Assembly: GCA_029204225.1 (NCBI GenBank)
Contig: CM055102.1
Coordinates: forward strand, 26,824,922-26,888,921
Reading direction: 5' to 3'
DNA length: 64,000 bases
Source of the DNA: Diphasiastrum complanatum
Lineage: Eukaryota > Streptophyta > Lycopodiopsida > Lycopodiales > Lycopodiaceae
Part shown: positions 26,862 through 38,221 of the stretch, piece by piece
Layout of the letters: each line of letters starts with the position of its first letter
Position numbering within the stretch: the stretch's first letter is position 1
The notes under the pieces: model-generated
What the model was told of the DNA's origin: nothing
Seen by the model: only the letters and a program-made list of their open reading frames with translations
Database searches by the model: none
Program-made: the position numbers and the translations under genes

Positions 26862-27510
26862 AAATTGTCAACATTTCCTAGCTAGTTTGAGGCCTAAATT
26901 GGCTAAAATTGTAAATAGTTTTGGTTCTGGAGTTTCACACGTGTGAACAGGCCACAATGTTTTTATTTACTGTATTTTTTCAGTATGATGAAGTGTCAAA
27001 CTTCATACCCTTCAAAATGAGACCATTTTGATGTATTTTGGTCATATAAGCCATTTTTAGCTATTTTTCCTATATAGGGAATATCTAGGGTCAAGTACCT
27101 TCTAGAGAGAGGAGAGAGAGTCATCTTCCTCATCCATAAATAGTAGGGAAGTCGTGGAGAACAGGTTGGAGAAACCTTTTGTATGCTTCATTGAGATCAA
27201 TAGATCATTGTCATTGTTTCTTCCTCCATTGAGAGCATTGTTGTGTGTATTGTCTTCAAGCTATTGTGTATGATCTTAGGTGCTTTCCAAAAGTGATAGG
27301 CTGATGTATTATGGACTGTATAATGCTATTTTGGGCCGCACTTGATGTTTATGGAAGTTTCCATTTGTGATAAATGCTTTTTGATCAAGTTCTTTGCATT
27401 CTAGGTAGCATAGAATGTGTTGCCAATTCCTAGCTTATGTAATTTGGAGTGCAAGCATTCAAGCCAATGATCTTGGAGTTTAGATCCACTTAGGATCTGT
27501 ATTTTTCACA
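26857..27510 (+). repeat. 3' LTR of Copia E
   Basis: 654 bp copy of 21081-21735, followed at once by the second ATTAT target duplication. Confidence 0.95.
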
Positions 27511-30146
27511 ATTATGCTACCAAAAGCTCATCGTGAACCAGAAGAGCACAAACTAGGAACGAAAGATGTTTACAATGGACCATCTAGGACTTAGCCAATG
27601 AATCTTGCTGAACTAGGAGAACCATAAAAGATTGCTCAAGTTGGAGCGCAACTCACTCCCGAACAATTTCAAGCATTAAGGAAGTTATTGATCAAGTACC
27701 AAGATTTTTTTGCTTGGACATACAAGGATCTAAAAGGAGTTCTTATATCGGTTATCGAGCATACAGTTCCTTTGATGCCTGATGCAGTTCCTAAGGTCAC
27801 AAGATTTTATCACTGTAATTCAAATGTTACAGATCTTATAAAGAAAGAGCTACAAAGATTACTTGAAGCTGATTTCATTTACGAAATCGAACATATCGAA
27901 TGGGTTTCGCCAATCGTCAGCATTCCTAAGAAGAGTGAAAAGATGTAAATATGTCTGAATCTCAAAGCTTTGAATAAAGTGACGAGAAAGGATCACTTTC
28001 CGTTACCCTTTATTGAAAGCATAATGGACCATCTTGGTGGAGCGGAAGCCTATAGTTTTTGGGATAGATTTAGTGGTTACAACCAAGTCAAGATTGCACC
28101 TGAAACAACTTTTGCAATAGAATGGGACACTTATGCTTATAAAGTTATGTCGTTTGGACTTTGTAGCGCACATAGTTCATTTCAAAGAGTCATGTAGTTC
28201 GCCTTCAAAGACTACTTGCAAAAATCTCTTGAAATCTACTTGGATGATATCGGAGTCCATATTGTCGATACAGACCACTTGGATCGTAGAAAGTGTTTGA
28301 ATGTTGTCGCAAATACCAAATCTCCTTAAATCTAGAAAAGTATCAAATTTGGGTTACTCATGGAGTTGTCCTTGGACATGTGATATCACGACATGGCATT
28401 GCTACGGATTATTCCAAGATCAAAGTCATCGTCGAGTTACCGCCGCCAGGCATAATTCGAGGAGTCTATGTTTTTGTGGGTCATGAAAATTACTATCGTA
28501 TAATTATTTTATTCTTTGGGGATCTAGCAAGACCTGTATACAAATTGACTATTGTACCGATTTGGACTGTTGAGGTGTTGGAAACATTTGAAAAATTGAA
28601 AAAAGCTTTAGCTTTTGCACCAATACTACTAGCTTCAATTTGGACAATTGAATTTCATGTTCATGTTGATGCATCAAAATATGCAATTGGATCAATTTTG
28701 ATGCAGCCATGTAAAATCAAGAAGGATTATTCTATCAGATTTGCAAGTAGACAACTTACAGATCCGAAGAAGAATTATTTGACAACAAAACGAGAAGCGT
28801 TAGCCATGGTTTTTTCTATAAAGAAGTTTCGACATTATCTAATGGCAACACATTTTGCATTTTACACTGATCATCAATCGTTACTTTATTTAGTGAACAA
28901 GATGTGTAATACAGGACGTATTGCAAGATGGCTACTTTTATTGACCGAATTTGATTTTTGAGTTGTGGTTCGAAAAGGTAAACAACATTATCTGGCCGAC
29001 CATGTATCCAGAATCGAATCAGCACTAGCTAATACTGAAGTGGATGATGAACTACCAGATGTTGTGTTGTTCTATGTTGAAACAATACATGAGTGGGCAA
29101 CTAATATTGTTGAATATTTGATGTTTGGCAGACCCAATGACTCCTTGACAAAATTACAAAAGAGATTTAGCTTGATCTATCTACAACTCTCTTGCTTGAT
29201 GAATGAATACTTTAAAAAGTGTTTAAAAAGCCAGCTACAAACAAGAAACTTTTGAGACTCCAATAGAAAGTGATGTCCATGAAGGACCTTTCACCACCTC
29301 TTAAGGGATCCCTTCCATGATGTTCCATTATTGTGTTTATATGCATATAGCACACTTCAAAGCTAAACACCATGCCAAGCTATGAATTTCAAGGCATTTT
29401 TTGCACTTGATTATTCATCAATTAAGCTACTAAGTGCATAAATAATGTTGCCAAAAACAACAACTTGCCTTGCTTGATTCATATGATTGAGCCTTGATGG
29501 CTCCAAATCCAATTCTAGATTAGAATTGTCGAAACCTCTTGCCTTATCTTCATGAAAGAGGTGATAATCAGCATATAATGCAAGAATGAATGTTGATCCA
29601 TCATTAAACATAAGGATAAGAACTGGATCATGTTCTCTCAAAATGGATTTAAGAGAGTAAAGAAGGATTTTGAGTTGAGTATGCCAAGAACTTGGATCTA
29701 CCTCCATGATCTTGATGATCTCTCCGTGATTATGCCAATCCCTTGCCTTCAAAAACCTTTGCTCACATAGAGCAACACCAAATGGATTGATGAATGATGA
29801 GAGATGTCACTCTCCTCACTTTTCCTTCCTTTTCCAATGAACTTGAGCCTTGATGGCTCCATCTTATTACTCAAAGTTTTTATTGGAGTCCTCGGGTCTT
29901 GAGCTTGCTCCTCCACTTGACTCCAACCATCAATGATTTGGATAAGGTGCTGATCCATACATGTTTTTTCAAGTTTGCAAGTCTTCCACTCATGAAAGGC
30001 CATATTTCCACCATTGACAACTTCTTTGGTGGAAGACATGTAGATTCTACAATCTCTACTTCAAGAGCAGCAAACAACCATTATTCCTATCATTGATGTA
30101 GGATTTTCTTTGGTCCTTACATTGGCATGATCATGCACAAAGTCAT

Positions 30147-30517
30147 TAGAGGAGTTCTAAATCCCAAAAAGACCCTTTGTAAAGATTCTTTTTATATTTT
30201 CTCTCAATTTTTTCTTACACATGGACCAATCAAAACACTCAAATTAAAAATCTACGTAACATAACTTTTTGAATCCACATTTTGATTCCACACTAAAAAT
30301 GGCATAACTTCTTAGTGGTAAGTCCGAATTTAGCGAAGTTTGGTGCATTGGAAAGCGCTTAACAAGGGCTTTCCGATGATTTATTAGATGACATACTTTT
30401 GAGCTACGATTAAAAAGTTTGGCAAGTCAAAAATATTAGTGTTATAATATTTTAATAATATAAACTACATTTTGCACGAATTCTTAAAGGGTCTTTTTGG
30501 AGCTCAAAACTCCTCTA
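30147..30517. mobile_element. MITE with ~40 bp terminal inverted repeats
   Basis: The left end GAGGAGTTCTAAATCCCAAA is mirrored at the right end by the reverse complement of GAGGAGTTTTGAGCTCCAAA, and similarity continues through AAAGACCCTTT to GATTC/GAATTC. Both ends are flanked by TA (TTA on the left, TAA on the right), which would fit the TA duplication of a mariner/Stowaway insertion, though the inverted symmetry continues into TCATTA/TAATGA so the exact boundary is open. About 370 bp, AT-rich, no coding capacity. It sits in Copia G. Confidence 0.7.
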
Positions 30518-31519
30518 ATGAATGTGGAAACAAGAATTTTCAAAACAAATGATGTTTCATATTTTATGGTTCTATTCAAAACAATTGATGTTTCATCTTT
30601 TATGACTCTATTCAAACTATTACAAAAATAGTTATCCAATGAAATTGCTACGTCAACAATAAATGTAGATTGGAAAGCATTCAACTTCATTGTCTTGTCA
30701 TATAAAGTACTAAACATCATCAATCTTAAAGATAAGAAACAAGCCAATTCATGTCTACTAATATTATCCAAGAAGGACTCAAAGAAAGTAGACTCTCCAA
30801 TGCTCTTCCCCCTTGCAAGGTGCACACTTGAATGCAAAAATTGCATGCAATTTGATGACTTGGCTTTTGTCTTTAAGGTCGTCGCTCTCAAGTTTTGAGG
30901 TTGATCCTCAAAATCTTCTTGTCTTTGAAGCTCCTCCTCAATCCTTGCAAGCTTCTTGTCACCAAGATTATTAGTTGCATTCTCAATAGCAACACAAGCA
31001 TCCAATTTAAACAAGCTTCCATGTTTAAATCTTTTTGCTATGTAATTATCATTCTTAAAAATGGAACAAACATCATGCTTGAAGTGGACATCTAACCACT
31101 TTCCACAAGTCAACCAACACTTAGCATATTTTTGGTGATTGATGGTACATAAAGAACATTTTTCTAGATCCATACTTTTTGAGGATTCTAGACAAAGAGA
31201 TGATACCAACACCATCTATTCTACATTCTTCATCACTTGCAGTAAAGACAAATTTTTTAGTTATTGTATCATTGAAAGAGTGTATAGTTGAGAAGAAGTC
31301 AAAGTTTCATAAGTCATGTGGGAACTTGCCCCACTATCAATCCACCAAATGTCTCTTGAATTGACATTGCTTGTTGGTGAGGATGTAGATGCCATCAAGA
31401 ATAGATATCCTTCATCATCATCCTCTTCATGTGCAAGGTTTCTTTTACAACAAGGAAGAGCTACCTTCCAAGCTTTTGAGTTGAAGTCCACCAATGCCTC
31501 CAAAAATCCCTCCAAGGTG

Positions 31520-31823
31520 CCTCTCCTCCAATGTCCCTAAGATCCTTCCAAAGTAGACAATCAAAGTGGCCTCAAGAATATACCACCCAACCATAGCTAG
31601 ATCCATGCACAAGAAAGCCTTATCTAGCACCCCCTTCTTCACTACAATCACTACGATCACATACACAAGCATACTCAAGATCCTACCCCCATCTAAGTCC
31701 CATACCAAAGATGGTGATCCTCACAAGAGTAAGCAAGCCAAAACAATGCTCTCTACACTCTAGCCTTCCACTAGGAAATAGAAGCAAGCAACAACACAAG
31801 AAATCCAACACCCCCCCCCCCCC
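31520..31823 (-). mobile_element. possible LTR start after a 13-C run
   Basis: Plus-strand CCAACA (31805-31810) followed by 13 C (31811-31823) reads on the minus strand as a G13 purine tract followed by TGTTGGATTTC. That is the pattern of a polypurine tract at a 3' LTR start. A non-Copia segment of about 800 bp (31.5-32.3 kb) surrounds it. I could not find the other LTR or boundaries. This may be an LTR of a small element nested in Copia G. Confidence 0.3.
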
Positions 31824-33209
31824 TCCCTGATTTGGGAGCCCTCTCCTTCTCTTATAGATGGCAAATGACTCCCTCCCAAGGCACTATCCAATGTCATCAC
31901 AAGCCAATGAGAAGAGGGGACACAAAGGAAAGGCCAAGAGCCTCACAAGTTAGTGGAATTTCAAGACACACCTTTCATAACTTATGGTTTTTGGTTATAA
32001 CTTCTTGGTTTTTTTAGGGGCATCAAGGGACCCTAGTAGGTGCGCCCTCCTACTAGGTCCCCATGACCCAAATGTGAGGGATACTTTGGCCCAAGGCCAA
32101 TTATGTGATCATGGCTCAAGGTTGAGGCCCATGGCTTAGGAAAATGACCAATACCCATGGTAAGGTCCTCCTAACACCTCACAAGGTTCCATACCTCAAT
32201 CCAAGACACTTACCCTTATCCTAGAGTGACTTGCCATTTAGTCCCCCAGATACTAAATGGGCACATAGGGGTTATTGAAGTACTGCTAGTTACATAGGTA
32301 TGTAATAGTTTTCTTGTTTGTTCTCCTCTTGTGCTCTTTGCCTCTTGTAACATTCGGATGCAAAATTCCCCTTCTTTCCACAAAGGAAGCATTTTAGCCT
32401 TGACTTGTCCTTTGCCTTTAAACTTGATGCTTGATCCTCCTCCTTGGCCTCTTTGCTTGATCCTTCTTGGATCCCTTGGTCTTCTTCTTGCCCTTGAATG
32501 AGAAATTTACTTTCTCATCTCCATCTTGCAATGATAAGGAATCCATCCTTGCTTTTGCATGGAGCATAGGCTATAGTCTTCAGCCACTAGCACACTATGG
32601 AGCTTATCAATTGATGGAAAAGTGTTTTGAATGGCAAAACTTTGAGCCAAATTGGAGAACTCATCAATAAGCCATTGAGAATCGCGTACAAGTTCACTAT
32701 CATGGATCTTTTCTCCTATAGAAGCTAACTCTTTATTGAGAGACTTTATCCTTAGCACATACTCTTGTGCACTTTCATCACTTCTCCTCATGCTTTGTAA
32801 GATTTGGTTTCTTATTATAAGCACTCTTGAAGTGTTGTTAGATTCATATATGGCTTTTAAATAATCCCAAGCTTCATTGGCTGAAGTACAAGAGGACACT
32901 TCCTTTAGAAGATCATTACTAACATTCATCTTAATGCAATGCAATGTTTGTCTAGCCCTCTTCTTGTACTTTACCAACTCTTTTCCTTCCAAGAGGCTCA
33001 TCCTCTTCATCTAGGACAATGTCAAAGAGATCTTGGAGTATCAATAATGACTCCATTATTACCTTCCATATGGAATAGTTTGTAGAGTTCAATATTTCAC
33101 TAGGCTCTAGAAGGAAAGCTCCAATAATTTTCATCTTCCCAATGAATTGTACGTGATTGTTCTTCTTGGCCCTTCCTAAGTTCTTTTCTAAAATTTGCCT
33201 TACTAGCAA

Positions 33210-34620
33210 CTCACTAGATGTTCAAAACGACACAAGTGGCAAGATCCTCTTGATCTTGATTCAAAAGAACTCTTAAGAAGGATTCTACATAACGATGCTC
33301 AAAAAACAAAAAAATTGGAATTGACTTGAACCTAGAAACTCACAAAGGTCTCACTTGTCTTTATTATCTCAAATTTGGCTTCTGGCCCTCGCAATGGACT
33401 TCTAGCCATAGTTCTTACACTCCCTCACAAAGATAAAATGAAGATTAGATTAGATTCTATCAAGAATTTATCAAATCAAATCAATTTTGATAATTTTTAG
33501 ACAAAAACATGGCTAAAACTTAATCCTTCCTCTTGATGGTTTTTCAAGACCTATAAATTACTTTTAGAGGATTTTATCCCAGCCAAAATTAATTAGATTT
33601 GATGACACTAAGTCCAATCTAATCAATGGCAAACATTGATGCTTTTCCTAGATCTAGCACCAAAAAACTCACCAAGATCAATCACTATGAAATTCTTTGG
33701 ATCTAATGAAAAATAAAGAATATTTTGAGGTATTTTCACCTTCTTTGATTGAACGTGAAAAATGAAATACAATGTACACCTATTTATAGTAGATTTTGGG
33801 CACTTGGCCTCAATGGATATTGGCCAATCTCTACCATCCCTATTATTCAAACTTGAAATTTGGTGGGAATGGAACTTCCATTTAATAACTTGACTTTTAT
33901 GCCTCTAAACTATTTACTCATGCAAATAGCCTAAAAGTCTCTTTTATTGCTATCTATTTGATCAAATAACAATGTGATCATTGGGTTGGACTTACACACG
34001 TAGGGTGCCAAATCCCTCACACTTATTTCCTATTCTAGATCAATCCGATCTATGTACATAGTAAGGTAATGTTCCACCAAGCCCAAACACCTACCTTAAC
34101 GGCTCCAAAATGTTGTATTGTTAGGTAGTTGGATAAAGCTCATTGTTCTTAACGACAAAATACAATTATGTCTTCTCCAAGAAAAGCGTAGATAAGGATT
34201 TGCTTACATAAAACTTGTTGCTTTATTTGTGAATGTATATACAAATGGAAAATGTGTCTTAATTGAAATATGACCCATCACTTACTCCCCCAGTACTCTA
34301 AGAGGCCCAAGGTACTCCCTTAGTATGCTGAGTTGCCCAAGGTTGGCACTTTTTAATGCCACCTAGGGGCAACTCTTGGCCCTTGTGAAATTAGGGGAAG
34401 GCCCCTTGGAGTGGCTCCACCAATCAAAATATAAGATTTGGGCCTCTTGGACTTACCTCCCACTCCATGTGAAACCACCCTTAATGAAAAGAGTTCACAA
34501 TTCCAAATGCCAACCACTTTGTTTAATTACCAAATAATCCCAACATGATCCCTGTCTCGCGCATGGACATAAGACACCACCTTAATTTTGTTTACATATT
34601 GAAAGAAAGATATTATGACC
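33210..34620. other. AT-rich spacer, probable decayed retroelement flank
   Basis: No coding domain. CCCTCACA words near 33.41 and 34.01 kb, read on the minus strand, resemble GGGAG-TGT joins of LTR starts, but no partner LTR or primer-binding site was found. From about 34.62 kb the sequence becomes more balanced and leads into the RIN4 promoter region. Confidence 0.35.
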
Positions 34621-35049
34621 CATAAAAATTCATATGTAATACCCTTGAAATTTTTTTAACAATAAAAAAGGGTATTCCTTGCCATCATCCTATCATGGGG
34701 CTTTGAGGCAGGACGGCCTGACGCAACCAAAAATTCAGATTAACAAGGAGAGGGAAAGGGCCTAAAATCTAAGGGGAACGCGTGGCTGGGAGTGCAGTGG
34801 GTTGCAAATTTTCAAGAATTTCTAGATGTGAGGATCCCTTATACTTGGAAAGAATGTTTATAGCGGCCTTTACACTGGCCTAACAACCGCGCCACAATTT
34901 TATTGGGTGCGAAGGTCAGGAAAAAATATTAATTTTCAAATACAATGCATTGCCCAAATTGTGTATTGCCCCAATTAACAAGCCAAAATGTAGATGGGAT
35001 AAACCGTTGGAAATTTACATAAATAGAGTTTTCATTAATAGAATGTTCA
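34621..35049 (+). promoter_or_regulatory. putative promoter of the RIN4-like gene
   Basis: A TATA-like word CATAAATAGAG lies at about 35018-35028, with CCAATT-type words ~45-70 bp upstream (around 34.95-34.98 kb). The stretch lacks retroelement similarity that I can see and lies just upstream of the inferred leader. Transcription would start near 35.05 kb. This rests on motif position only. Confidence 0.4.
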
Positions 35050-36239
35050 GTGCGAAATAATGCAGCTTGCCATTAAGGAGCATTTGACCGGCAGTACAAG
35101 TTGCAAATTGCAGGCTCAAAACTTACACACACACACACACGGCCTCACGCACTCGATGACGCGACGCCGGATCTGTCACGCTCTGACGAAAATTTCGCCA
35201 ACTATTATAGAGAGGAGAAAGTTTACGCTTCTAGACGAGAGTGACTTGGAAATCAATGGAGATGGTCGTCGTGGAACGATGGTGGGCTGAATCTGAAGGC
35301 GCGTGTTGCTGTGTGCAGACTTTGACCTGCTATGCTGATGGATCATGGCCGCCTTCATCCAATCTAGAACGGAACTCGTTGGATCGGAGTCCAAAGGCAA
35401 GACGATGACAAGAACGTTCTGATTTTTTTTAATCTTTTTCCCTGTGGTTGGAACTTTAGAATCTGATCGACGTGTCTCTGAAGTCGAAAAACACAGCTGC
35501 AGCAGATTGCAGCTTGCTGCAGTTGACAGAGACTTAATTACTGCATCAAGGTATGTTCGTCTTTTATATCTTTGGATGGTCGAGCTGGCATGGGAGAAAT
35601 TGCTGGCAACCTGTAACTGTGCTTCGATAATTGTGCAGTGTGCGAGGCTCCGCGGACTTGAGATGTGCGTTTGAATTACGTTAATGGAATTGCGTGGATG
35701 CTGCAGTGTGGATAAATTCACAGGCAAAATCCTTTCACGTTTACTCCGGAATTCTTTGTTTCATTCTAGCCAGGTGCCGTGTGTTCACTATGCACCTCTG
35801 TCTGCTCTACGTATTTGTACATCGGTGATTTGGAAATGTCTCGTGTGGTGAAAGATTGTTTTGAAAAAGCAATATCTAAAGCAACATAAATGAAAAAGCA
35901 ATATCTGGATTTGTTGTCTTGGCTAGAGATTATTGGCTTTGCGGCAGCGGAATACAACTGACGAGCGCAGGTGCTAGTCGTAGTCGTAAGTAGGATTGAG
36001 TCGCTGGTTGCGTTCTTTCAACAGAGATACGTTTGCGAGCATTGCGAAGATGGGAACAGCGTCCTAAAGCGCAATCTCAATTAAGGCGTACTCGCTTTTA
36101 TCAGAGTGTGTTATGCAAGGTTGAAACGTCGGTCAGTCAGCGAGTAAACAAAAATGAATAGCTATTTGTTGTGTTGATGTGCTACTGCTAGCGGCAATTC
36201 GATCAACTACCAGTAAAGACTCTTAATCAAAGAGGCTCA
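35050..36239 (+). other. likely 5' leader / non-coding first exon(s) of the RIN4-like gene
   Basis: Balanced-composition, non-repetitive DNA. It has splice-like signals that could split the leader: donor CAAG|GTATGTTC near 35.55 kb with acceptor TTGTGCAG near 35.64 kb, and donor TCGTAAGTAGG near 35.98 kb with acceptor TTTCAACAG near 36.02 kb. A 50-codon upstream ORF (35256-35408, MEMVVVERWW start) would lie in the leader if it is retained. A minus-strand frame over 35176-35727 shows no domain. The exact exon layout is unknown. Confidence 0.35.
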
Positions 36240-36245
36240 ATGGCA
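36240..36245 (+). CDS. RIN4-like gene, coding exon 1 (Met-Ala only)
   Basis: ATGGCA is followed at once by a consensus donor, GTAAGT. Exon 2 begins in phase 0 at 49040, giving an N-terminus MAKGASHVPEFGSW. RIN4 proteins begin M-A, then a few residues, then V-P-x-F-G-x-W, so a two-codon first exon fits. The preceding bases (AGAGGCTCAATGG) are an acceptable start context, with G at +4. The join is an inference: no transcript evidence, and other upstream exons could supply the start. Confidence 0.5.
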
Positions 36246-37506
36246 GTAAGTAACGTTTGTCACTACTGCATTTGTTCGTGTTACTTTATGTTTTAGCTTT
36301 TAGATTTTGATAGCTTAAAACTGTTTGCTTGCACGTGCTCGTTGGTTGTTACGCACGAGAATATTGTTCTTTTACTGGTCTCGTTCTAGAACCTATTGTG
36401 ACTTTTTCTGTGAGGTTTTTAACATGAAATCATCAATGTATCTCAATGTTGTGCCATTTATGAATTTCTCGCAGTTCTAATATTCAGCATCGGTAGTTGT
36501 AATACACAGGTAAGTGAAGACATTGCCAGGTAAGTAGCTGTTTCCTTTTTTCTGGTGGAAGTACTTCCATGTAGCCTATGGTCGGTTGAGAAAAGAGGTT
36601 GGATCATAGGGCATCTAGGATAGGAGCCATTTGCCTCACACATGTTGACGGGGCTCTTGAAAGCTCTTGTTTGGTGTTAGATGCAGAGGTGATTCACATC
36701 TAGGGGTAATGCTTTTGAGTATGAAGGTCGAAGTTTTTCATAGCGCTGCTCTTTAATAATTTCATAGAAGAAGGAACTCTGCACACTGAGAAAAAAAATT
36801 ATCCCCATTTCATTCGTCTATAGTGGAGTAACTACAAACTCCTATAAATGAGTACTTTTGATTAATTTAATCATTAGATGCTTGATTGCTATTTCTTTGT
36901 ATCTGTGAAAATAGTTTCACAACATCCAGAGCCCATTCCAAAATTAGTGGTCCAAGAAGAAAGTGGAGATTTTAGCAGTCGATTTTTCAATGTTAATTAG
37001 TGCTAGCTGGATTTTTTGATATATCTACCAAGGAGCTTGCGAACATAGTAATTGTGAGTCATTTTCATCTGTAACTGATTATCTTTGGTTTATCTAGTCA
37101 AGTTATCCTTATTATTTTTGTGTTCGTGACAAGACTTTTAACTCACAACAAACACTTTCTTGCTTTGTATATCACACGAGTTATAATTCACATTGATGTT
37201 TTTAGGGCAGTTTATCAAGTTCTCTTGTCATTTGTCTTACTTAGAATGGATGAGCTAATGGATTGTCTGACTGGTGTAAGGTCTTTCTCCAAGATATATC
37301 TTAGATTAAGCTACCATGAAGTAAGAGTAAAGGATGAGGATGTGTCAAAGATGGGCTTTCAGACAAAATACAATCATCATGAATTTTTAGTTTTACAATC
37401 CGGTCTCACAAATGCTCTGATAACTTTTTAGCAAATGATGGCTGATCTTCTTTGTTCGTATCCAAAAAATTTGTCGTAGTTTTTCTCGGTGACATTTTGG
37501 TCTATA

Positions 37507-37855
37507 TGTTGGAATTAAAGCTTATTTAATTTTATGATGGCGGCAGAAGTCCGTCAGTATAGTCATTTTTAGATAGTGTATACATCTCTGTGTGGGTCTA
37601 GTGTGGCCATGCACGTGCCGTGTATTGGTACAGGTGTTGAGACTAGGTCTTGTCAGTTGCAACCATGCCCCTTTAGTAAATGTATTGTATATATTCCAAT
37701 TGGACGTAGAGATATGTAATACTGTATCATCCTTTCTTCTAAGTGAATTTTTGGTGTTTATCTGTGTGTGTGATTGCCAAATCTGTGCTTGGCTATTTCT
37801 TTGACGATTTGAACATGTGCGTGAGTAGAGAATCACATAGGAGTTTTTTTTTTCA
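37507..37855 (+). repeat. 5' LTR of TRIM-like element I
   Basis: 349 bp ending TTTTTCA before G and TGGTATC. Partner at 44316-44673; both carry GTGGCCATGCACGTGCC. Confidence 0.8.
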
Positions 37856-37863
37856 GTGGTATC

Positions 37864-38221
37864 TGTTACGAGCTCGTAACCAGTGCCGAACCCTAGAGAA
37901 CACAGATAGGTCAGATACCACAGTCAGGGTTGTGTCCAGCGTACACGACCAACAGGGCAAGACAGTGTGAGTAGTGTGCCCCAGCACGGTCCATAGCCAT
38001 GGCGGGCTTAACACAGCCTAGGGACCCTGTCAGCAGGATAGGGCCCCCAGTTGGGTCCCGACGTGCAGTCGGCCACGTCAGTGCCACGTGGTCGACACTT
38101 GGTAGTAGCATGCTACCAGTCCTCACACTGGGCTAGGAGGGGCTTACTCTATATCAGGGAGTAGGCAAGGTTGGGTGGATCAGTTAGTGTTTGCCCTACT
38201 GTGGTGTTAGGATCTATTACA
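37864..38221 (+). repeat. 5' LTR of Gypsy H
   Basis: 358 bp. Compared with the 3' LTR it has 19 extra bases near position 50 and about three substitutions. Confidence 0.95.

Larger units (their letters stand above)
21081..27510 (+). mobile_element. whole-looking Ty1/Copia element E, nested in Gypsy F
   Basis: Two LTRs (21081-21735 and 26857-27510) begin TGTGAAAATTG and end TTTTTCACA. A perfect 5-bp target duplication, ATTAT, flanks it (21076-21080 and 27511-27515). A primer-binding site TGGTATCAGAGCTGG follows the 5' LTR and a purine tract (GAAGAGGGAG) precedes the 3' LTR. By eye the LTRs differ by two substitutions and one single-base indel, suggesting an insertion on the order of 100,000 years old if common plant rates apply. 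The element looks whole, with a single uninterrupted polyprotein frame. Confidence 0.95.
20813..29255 (+). mobile_element. Ty3/Gypsy remnant F, split by Copia E
   Basis: Right of Copia E, translated segments show a Gypsy reverse transcriptase (FAWTYKDL entry at 27.70 kb, LLEADFIYEIE, FSGYNQVKIAPE near 28.07 kb) and RNase H (VHVDASKYAIGSIL, TKREALAMVFSIKKFRHYL; 28.6-28.9 kb). Left of it, a lysine/serine-rich stretch at 20.81-21.08 kb is probably an earlier part of the same element. No LTRs or integrase seen; the right side runs into Copia G at about 29.26 kb. Old and broken in many places. Confidence 0.65.
29256..33209 (-). mobile_element. Ty1/Copia remnant G, deeply decayed
   Basis: On the minus strand: gag start near 33.13 kb (LLEPSEILNSTNYSIWKV) and gag body to 32.5 kb, CCHC knuckle CFLCGKKGNFASEC near 32.37 kb, protease WIDSGASSHM near 31.35 kb, weak integrase-derived sequence (30.5-31.2 kb) and RT/RNase H-derived sequence (29.27-30.1 kb). 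Similar to D and E in the gag and protease. It has a MITE at 30147-30517 and extra non-Copia sequence at 31.5-32.3 kb. Broken in many places; no LTR pair recognised. Confidence 0.75.

Noticed and set aside
35176-35727. 183-codon minus-strand frame
   Set aside because: No domain; overlaps the likely RIN4 leader on the opposite strand, and composition looks random.
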